DNA of 64,000 bases from Dokdonella_A sp014338185 (GTDB lineage: Bacteria; Pseudomonadota; Gammaproteobacteria; Xanthomonadales; Rhodanobacteraceae), in assembly GCA_030263295.1 (NCBI GenBank), contig SZOS01000006.1:1-64000 (forward strand), read 5' to 3'. The notes beneath the pieces were generated by a model, which did no database searches, was not told where the DNA came from, and was given only the letters and a program-made list of their open reading frames with translations. This document shows, piece after piece, positions 59,091-64,000 of the stretch. A program made the translations under genes and the position numbers. How positions within the stretch are numbered: the first letter of the stretch is position 1; the number at the start of each line of letters is the position of its first letter.

Positions 59091-60338
59091 TCAGCGCTTG
59101 TCGAAGCGGCGGATGAAGTCGCGCACGTCGGGATAGACCACCTCGCGCCAGCGACGACCGCTGAAGATGCCGTAGTGGCCCGCGCCTTGGACCTGCAGGT
59201 GCTGGCGGCGCTTGTCGGGCACACCGCGGCACAGCTCGTGGGCCGCGCGCGTCTGGCCGATGCCCGAGATGTCGTCCAGTTCGCCTTCGATGGTGAGCAG
59301 CGCGGTGCGCTCGATCGCCTCGGGCGCCACGCGCGCGCCATCGACATGCCACTGTCCGCGCGGCAGTGCGAATTCCTGGAACACGGTGCGGATGGTGTCG
59401 AGGTAGAAGCGCGCGGGCATGTCCAGCACCGCGTTGTACTCGTCGTAGAAGCGCCGATGCGCGGCCGCGTCCTCGAGGTCGCCGCGCAGCAGGTTCTGAT
59501 AGAAGTCCCAGTGCGCCGAGAAGTGGCGGCTCGGGTTCATCGCCACGAAGCCCGCATGCTGCAGGAAGCCCGGATAGACATGCCGGCCGCTGCCCGGGTA
59601 GTTGGGCGGCACCGCGAAGATCAGGTTGGTCTCGAACCACGAATAGCGCTTGCGCGTGGCCAGGTCGTTGACCTGGGTCGGCGCCTTGCGCGGATCGATC
59701 GGTCCGCCCATGAGGATGAGCGTGCGCGGCGTGGTCGCGCCATCGGCCGCCATCAGCGACACCGCGGCAAGCACGGGCACGGTCGGCTGGCATACCGACA
59801 TCACGTGCAGGTTGGCCGCGCCCAGGTGGGTGATGAAGTCGCGCATGAGGCCGACGTAGTCGTCAAGGCCGAAGGTACCCGCCTCGATCGGCACCATGCG
59901 CGCGTCGATCCAGTCGGTGATGTAGACGTCATGGTCGCGCAGCAGCGTGCGCACGGTGTCGCGCAGCAGCGTCGAGTGGTGGCCCGACAGCGGCGCCACC
60001 ACCAGCACCACAGGGTCGCGCCGCAACTGGGCGAGCGTGGCCGGGTCGTCGCTGTAGCGCTTGAAATGCACCAGGTTGCAGAATGGCGTGTGCCGTTCGC
60101 ACTGCTCGCTGACCGCGACCTCGCGGCCATGCGCGTGCACCTGGTGGATGCCGAAGGCGGGCTTTTCGTAGTCCTTGCCGAGGCGGTAGAACAGTTCATA
60201 GCCCGCGCTCAGGCGCTCCATGCCCGGTACGCGCGCGACCCAGTTGTCGGGTGCCGACAGTGCCTGCGACAGCGCTCCCGACCATGCGACCCACGGATTG
60301 AGCCAGGCGCGGTTGATCTCGTGCAGGTGGTAGAGCAT
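59091..60338 (-). CDS. phaZ: Intracellular polyhydroxyalkanoate depolymerase
   Basis: Alpha/beta hydrolase of 415 residues that degrades intracellular PHB granules. Residue numbers of the active site match the Cupriavidus necator enzyme as I recall it: Cys183 (HVMSVCQPTVPVLA), Asp355 (EGELDDISG) and His388 (QGAGHYGIF). Other family motifs are YITDWIDARMVPIEAGTFGLDDYVGLMRDFI and SWFETNLIFAVPPNYPGSGRHVYPGFLQHAGFVAMNPSRH. Start ATG 60338 (MLYHLHEINRAW) fits the family. Presence of this gene suggests the organism stores PHB, although no phaC is visible here. Confidence 0.94.
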   Translation of the reverse strand: MLYHLHEINRAWLNPWVAWSGALSQALSAPDNWVARVPGMERLSAGYELFYRLGKDYEKPAFGIHQVHAHGREVAVSEQCERHTPFCNLVHFKRYSDDPATLAQLRRDPVVLVVAPLSGHHSTLLRDTVRTLLRDHDVYITDWIDARMVPIEAGTFGLDDYVGLMRDFITHLGAANLHVMSVCQPTVPVLAAVSLMAADGATTPRTLILMGGPIDPRKAPTQVNDLATRKRYSWFETNLIFAVPPNYPGSGRHVYPGFLQHAGFVAMNPSRHFSAHWDFYQNLLRGDLEDAAAHRRFYDEYNAVLDMPARFYLDTIRTVFQEFALPRGQWHVDGARVAPEAIERTALLTIEGELDDISGIGQTRAAHELCRGVPDKRRQHLQVQGAGHYGIFSGRRWREVVYPDVRDFIRRFDKR

Positions 60339-60459
60339 TGCGGCGTCCGATGTTGCGGCAGCGCAGCATTCTAGCAGGCATGACCATTGACCCACGCGCA
60401 TCCGGGGCGACCTGCCACAATCTTTACCTTGCGTTGCCTGCAGCCGACGGAGACTCCCA

Positions 60460-62373
60460 GTGAACACCACAATCACCGTGACCGGCATGATCCTGTCGGT
60501 CATTGCGGGCAGTGCGCTCGCGCAATCGCCCGATGTGCCAGCGCCGGCCGATGTGGCCTACCCGGGCACGATCCGGCTGCAGGTCGATGCCACCGACATC
60601 CAGCGCCGCATCTTCCGCGTGCACGAGGAAATCCCGGTCGCGCCGGGCCGCCTCACGTTGCTGTATCCGGCCTGGCTGCCCGGCAACCACGCGCCGCGCG
60701 GCCCGATCGACAAGCTGGCCGGGCTGGTCACGCGCGCCGACGGCAAGACGCTGCAGTGGCAGCGCGATCCGCTCGACGTGTATGCGTTCCATGTCGAGGT
60801 GCCCGCGGGCGTGACCACGCTCAGCGTCGATTTCCAGTACCTGTCGCCGCAGGAGCCGGCGCAGGGCCGCGTGGTGATGACGCCCGACATGCTCAACCTG
60901 CAGTGGAACGCGGTGGCGCTGTATCCGGCCGGCCATGCGGCGCGCCAGATCACCGTTGAGCCCAGCGTCAAGCTGCCACCGGGCTGGCAGTACGCAGGCG
61001 CGCTGGACCTGCCCGCGGGCGCGGCGCCGAATCAGCCCGGCAGCGACGGGGTGGTGCGCTTCAACCCGGTCGACTTCGCCACGCTGGTCGACTCGCCCTT
61101 GTTCGCAGGTCGACATTTCAAGCGCTTCCAGCTCGGCGACGACCCGACCGTCCATCTCAACGTCGTGGCCGATGCGGCGCGCTTCCTCGTGGCCAAGCCC
61201 GAGCAGATCCAGCTGCATGCGAACCTGGTGGCGCAGGCGCGCAAGCTGTTCGGTTCGCGGCACTACGACCACTACGACTTCCTGCTCGCCTTGACCAAGC
61301 AGCTGGGCGGCATCGGCCTGGAGCACCATCGGTCGAGCGAGAACTCGGGCGAGCCGGGCTACTTCACCGAGTGGGACAAGCATGCACCCGGGCGTGGCCT
61401 GCTGCCGCATGAGCTCACCCATTCCTGGAACGGCAAGTTCCGCCGCCCGCTCGGCCTGGCCACGGCCAATTTCAACGTGCCCATGCAGGACGGCCTGCTG
61501 TGGGTGTACGAGGGCCAGACCCAGTACTGGGGCTATGTGCTGGCTGCGCGTTCGGGCCTGTGGAGCGTCGAGCAGGCGCGTGATGCGCTTGCGCTGGTTG
61601 CGGCCACCTATGCCGACAACCGCCCCGGCTTCGCCTGGCGCAACGTGCAGGACACCACCAACGATCCGGTGATCGCATCGCGCCGCGCCTTGCCCTATCG
61701 CAACTGGCAGATGAGCGAGGACTACTACAACGCGGGACAGCTGGTGTGGCTTGCGGTCGATGCCAAGCTGCGCGAGCTCACGCGCGAGCGGCGCTCATTG
61801 GATGATTTCGCGCGCGCGTTCTTCGGCGTCGACGATGGCAGCTGGCAGGTGCTTCCCTACCAGTTCGACGATGTGGTGGCCGCGCTCAATGGCGTGGCGG
61901 CCCACGATTGGGCGGGCTTCCTGCGCGAGCGCATCGAGGGTCACCGGCCGCCGCTCGATGGCCTGGCCGCGAGCGGATGGAAGCTCGTCTATCGCGACAA
62001 GCCCAGCGCGTTCGACAAGGCCAGCGAAGGCGGACGGCGCGGCAACGACCATTCCGCCTCGCTCGGACTCGTCGTCGACGGCAACAGCGGACGCATCACC
62101 GATGTGCGCTGGGACGGTCCGGCGTTCAACGCCGGGGTGACGCCGACCAGCACCATCGTCGCGGTCAACGGCCGCGCCTACAACCATGACGAACTCAAGG
62201 AAGCGATCACCGCGGCCAAGGGCGGAACCGCACCGATCGAGCTGTTGCTCAAGGACGGTACGCTCTTTCGCAGTGCCCGCATCGATTATCACGATGGCCT
62301 CAAGTATCCGCACCTGGAACGCATCGAGGGCACGCCCGACCGCCTCGGTGCGATCCTCGCGCCGCGCAAGTAG
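60460..62373 (+). CDS. M61 family exported metallopeptidase, copy 2
   Basis: Glycyl aminopeptidase-type zinc peptidase of 637 residues, periplasmic. GTG start at 60460 behind GGAG. Signal peptide MNTTITVTGMILSVIAGSALA. N-terminal beta domain (LLYPAWLPGNHAPRGPIDKLAGLVTR), zinc site HELTH at 317-321 followed by SWNGKFRRP, third ligand in VYEGQTQYWGY, catalytic-domain motif LRELTRERRSLDDFARAFFG, and a C-terminal PDZ domain (GLVVDGNSGRITDVRWDGPAFNAGVTPTSTIVAVNG). It is a clear paralogue of the gene at 30859-32748, with the same domain order and many identical blocks. Confidence 0.94.
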   Translation: MNTTITVTGMILSVIAGSALAQSPDVPAPADVAYPGTIRLQVDATDIQRRIFRVHEEIPVAPGRLTLLYPAWLPGNHAPRGPIDKLAGLVTRADGKTLQWQRDPLDVYAFHVEVPAGVTTLSVDFQYLSPQEPAQGRVVMTPDMLNLQWNAVALYPAGHAARQITVEPSVKLPPGWQYAGALDLPAGAAPNQPGSDGVVRFNPVDFATLVDSPLFAGRHFKRFQLGDDPTVHLNVVADAARFLVAKPEQIQLHANLVAQARKLFGSRHYDHYDFLLALTKQLGGIGLEHHRSSENSGEPGYFTEWDKHAPGRGLLPHELTHSWNGKFRRPLGLATANFNVPMQDGLLWVYEGQTQYWGYVLAARSGLWSVEQARDALALVAATYADNRPGFAWRNVQDTTNDPVIASRRALPYRNWQMSEDYYNAGQLVWLAVDAKLRELTRERRSLDDFARAFFGVDDGSWQVLPYQFDDVVAALNGVAAHDWAGFLRERIEGHRPPLDGLAASGWKLVYRDKPSAFDKASEGGRRGNDHSASLGLVVDGNSGRITDVRWDGPAFNAGVTPTSTIVAVNGRAYNHDELKEAITAAKGGTAPIELLLKDGTLFRSARIDYHDGLKYPHLERIEGTPDRLGAILAPRK

Positions 62374-62457
62374 GGCCGCGGCTCCGCCCGCGCGCGGGCG
62401 GAGCGCGCGCTGCGTGGCAGCGTTGACCCGCCACGTCACGACCGGCAAGCCGGGACC

Positions 62458-63717
62458 ATGGCGCGACGCACCTCGCTGAGCTTGCGCCAGGCGCAGCTGC
62501 TGCAGCTGGCGGCGCAGGGGCTGCTTGTGCCCGCGCGGGCGCCGGCGCGCAAGGCCGACGTGCTGGCGGCGATCGCGCGCATGCGCCTGCTGCAGATCGA
62601 CACGATCCACGTGGTCGCGCGCAGCCCGTGGCTCGTGCTGTATTCGCGCGTGGGTGCCTATCCACCGCAATGGCTCGACGAACTGCTGGCCACGGGCGCC
62701 TTGTTCGAATGCTGGGCGCACGAGGCCTGTTTCGCGCCGATCACCGACTACGCACTGCATGCCGCGCATGCGCGCGAGGCGGCGCGGCAGCAGCACTGGG
62801 CGATGCGCAACGCCACGCGCATGCGGCGCGAGCAGGCCGGGGCGATGCAGGCACTGCTCGCGCACGTGCGCGAGCACGGCGCGGCGCGCGCGGCCGATTT
62901 CACCAGTCGTGGTGCCGGCAGCTGGTGGGGCTGGAAGCACGAAAAACGCGTGCTCGAGGCGCTGTTCGCGAGCGGTGAACTCATGGTGGCGCAGCGCGAG
63001 GGCTTCCAGCGCGTGTACGACCTGCGCGAACGCGTGCTGGCACGGGCACGCCAGCAGCACGCCTTCGACGAGCACCTGCCCGATGCCGAAACGCTGCGGC
63101 GTCGACTCGTGCTGGGCGCAGTCAAGGCGCTCGGCATCGCCCAGGCGCGCTGGATCAGCGATTACTTCCGCAGCGGCGCGCGCCTGCGTGATGCCGAGCT
63201 GTCGGAATGGGTGGTGCAGGGCCGGCTGCTGCAGGTCGAGGTGGCCGGCTGGGATGCGCCCGCCTACGTGCACGCCGACCACGGGGGGCTGCTCGCGCGT
63301 GCGCGGCGCGGCGCGCTGCGCGCGAGCCACACCTGCCTGTTGTCGCCATTCGACCCGTTGGTGTGGGATCGCGAACGCGCGGCCGCGCTGTTCGGCTTCG
63401 ATTACCGGCTCGAGTGCTACACCCCCGCGCCGCAGCGCCGGCATGGCTACTTCGTGCTGCCGATCCTGCGCCGCGGACGGCTGGTCGGGCGACTCGATGC
63501 CAAGGCCCACCGCCGTGAGGGTGTGTTCGAGGTGCGCGCGCTGTACCTCGAGGACGGTGTGGTGGCCAGTGCCGCGTTGGCCGCCGATCTCGCGCGCATG
63601 CTGCTCGACTGCGCGCGCTGGCATGGCACGCCCACGCTGCAGTTGGCCCGCTGCAATGCCCGCGGCCTGGCCGCGCCGCTGCGCGCCGCGCTGCGCATGG
63701 CCGCGCAGCGCGCGTAA
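62458..63717 (+). CDS. YcaQ/AlkX-type DNA glycosylase
   Basis: Winged-helix DNA glycosylase of 419 residues of the HTH_42/YcaQ family. The family, named AlkX in E. coli, removes alkylated bases and unhooks interstrand crosslinks. The catalytic Gln-hydrophobic-Asp motif is QID at 46-48 (RLLQIDTIHVVAR). Downstream come the winged-helix domains (FTSRGAGSWWGWKHEKRVLEALFASGELMVAQREGFQRVYDL) and the conserved SPFDPLVWDRERAAALFGFDYRLECYTPA and RRHGYFVLPIL near the C-terminus. ATG 62458 is preceded by no obvious ribosome site. The Asp form distinguishes it from QxQ enzymes of Streptomyces. Confidence 0.93.
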   Translation: MARRTSLSLRQAQLLQLAAQGLLVPARAPARKADVLAAIARMRLLQIDTIHVVARSPWLVLYSRVGAYPPQWLDELLATGALFECWAHEACFAPITDYALHAAHAREAARQQHWAMRNATRMRREQAGAMQALLAHVREHGAARAADFTSRGAGSWWGWKHEKRVLEALFASGELMVAQREGFQRVYDLRERVLARARQQHAFDEHLPDAETLRRRLVLGAVKALGIAQARWISDYFRSGARLRDAELSEWVVQGRLLQVEVAGWDAPAYVHADHGGLLARARRGALRASHTCLLSPFDPLVWDRERAAALFGFDYRLECYTPAPQRRHGYFVLPILRRGRLVGRLDAKAHRREGVFEVRALYLEDGVVASAALAADLARMLLDCARWHGTPTLQLARCNARGLAAPLRAALRMAAQRA

Positions 63718-63756
63718 CATGGCCGGACCGACAGCGGGGGCGTGAGGTCCTGCAGC

Positions 63757-64000
63757 ATGATTCCCGACAGCGAATTCGTCGCACGGCTGGTGCTCGCCGC
63801 GATCCTCGGTGGCGTGGTCGGGATCGATCGCGAGCGCCACGAATGGGCCGCGGGCCTGCGCACGCACATGCTGGTGTGCCTGGGCGCGGCGCTGGCCATG
63901 ATCGTGTCGGCCTTCGGCTTTGGCGACATCCTCGGCACGCCCGCGGTGGTGCTCGATCGCTCGCGCATCGCCGCGCAGGTGATCAGCGGCATCGGCTTCC
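63757..64000 (+). CDS. MgtC/SapB family membrane protein (5' end only)
   Basis: First 81 codons of a gene that runs off the window. N-terminal sequence MIPDSEFVARLVLAAILGGVVGIDRERHEWAAGLRTHMLVCLGAALAMIVSAFGFGD has the MgtC hallmark: a first helix, the GIDRE-type loop with GLRTH and a second helix. The family is linked to magnesium limitation and virulence in some bacteria, but many members have other roles. Start ATG 63757, 40 bp after the glycosylase stop, so co-transcription is possible. Confidence 0.9.
   Translation, partial: MIPDSEFVARLVLAAILGGVVGIDRERHEWAAGLRTHMLVCLGAALAMIVSAFGFGDILGTPAVVLDRSRIAAQVISGIGF

Overview
The window is about 64 kb of GC-rich (roughly 70% by eye), densely packed chromosome from a gammaproteobacterium that looks like a member of the Lysobacterales/Xanthomonadales (Rhodanobacteraceae or Lysobacteraceae). 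Pointers are metG followed by a stand-alone rsxB-type ferredoxin gene, a lexA-imuA-imuB-dnaE2 mutagenesis operon, large TonB-dependent receptors without an N-terminal signalling domain, M61 peptidases, FabV, and a secreted leucine-rich-repeat protein with a short C-terminal F-x-DGF tag. The assignment is inferred from family content, not from rRNA.

Layout. 1-7031: housekeeping genes (rsxB end, metG, a DUF2147 protein, apbC/mrp, dcd) and three small exported proteins of unknown role. 7047-8189: the leucine-rich-repeat protein. 8281-14144: an eight-gene, fully overlapping minus-strand operon that encodes pyroglutamate salvage: 5-oxoprolinase PxpB-PxpC-PxpA, two membrane proteins DUF969/DUF979 that could be the transporter, and pyroglutamyl-peptidase, led by a dienelactone-hydrolase-like and a HIT protein. 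14205-16313: a TPR-GGDEF diguanylate cyclase, divergent from rimO. 17903-22659: a GldA/GldF/GldG/DUF4340 ABC-type operon. 22849-26529: fabV, a Cys-rich mini-protein, a uracil-DNA-glycosylase-like protein, a DUF488 protein and an M14 metallopeptidase. 26730-30774: two tandem paralogous 487-residue TPR-methyltransferases facing a third methyltransferase. 30859-35831: an M61 peptidase and a TonB-dependent receptor.

36160-42187 is the SOS mutagenesis operon lexA-imuA-imuB-dnaE2 with a palindromic GTAC-N4-GTAC site directly before the lexA start. After an amidohydrolase, tRNA-Asp, tRNA-Glu and tRNA-Ala lie in a minus-strand cluster. The stretch from about 44390 to tRNA-Leu(CAG) at 47377 has lower GC and holds the wreck of a P4-type integrative element: an integrase N-terminal fragment next to the tRNA, an AlpA-type regulator, a DUF3987 protein whose C-terminus is lost, and one intact cargo gene (45684-46613) joining a zinc ribbon to a nucleoside-deoxyribosyltransferase/TIR-like domain. 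That cargo gene is the best candidate for an undescribed, possibly defensive, activity.

47549-64000: a second TonB-dependent receptor divergent from a cyanophycinase-like peptidase, rnr-rlmB, a zinc-ribbon protein, RNase T, a YpfJ-type metallopeptidase, a cyclophilin, DoxX, an intracellular PHA depolymerase, a second M61 peptidase, an AlkX/YcaQ-type DNA glycosylase and the start of an MgtC-family gene. Most genes start with ATG, several with GTG, and fabV and probably rnr with TTG. No CRISPR array, rRNA, IS element or intact prophage was seen.
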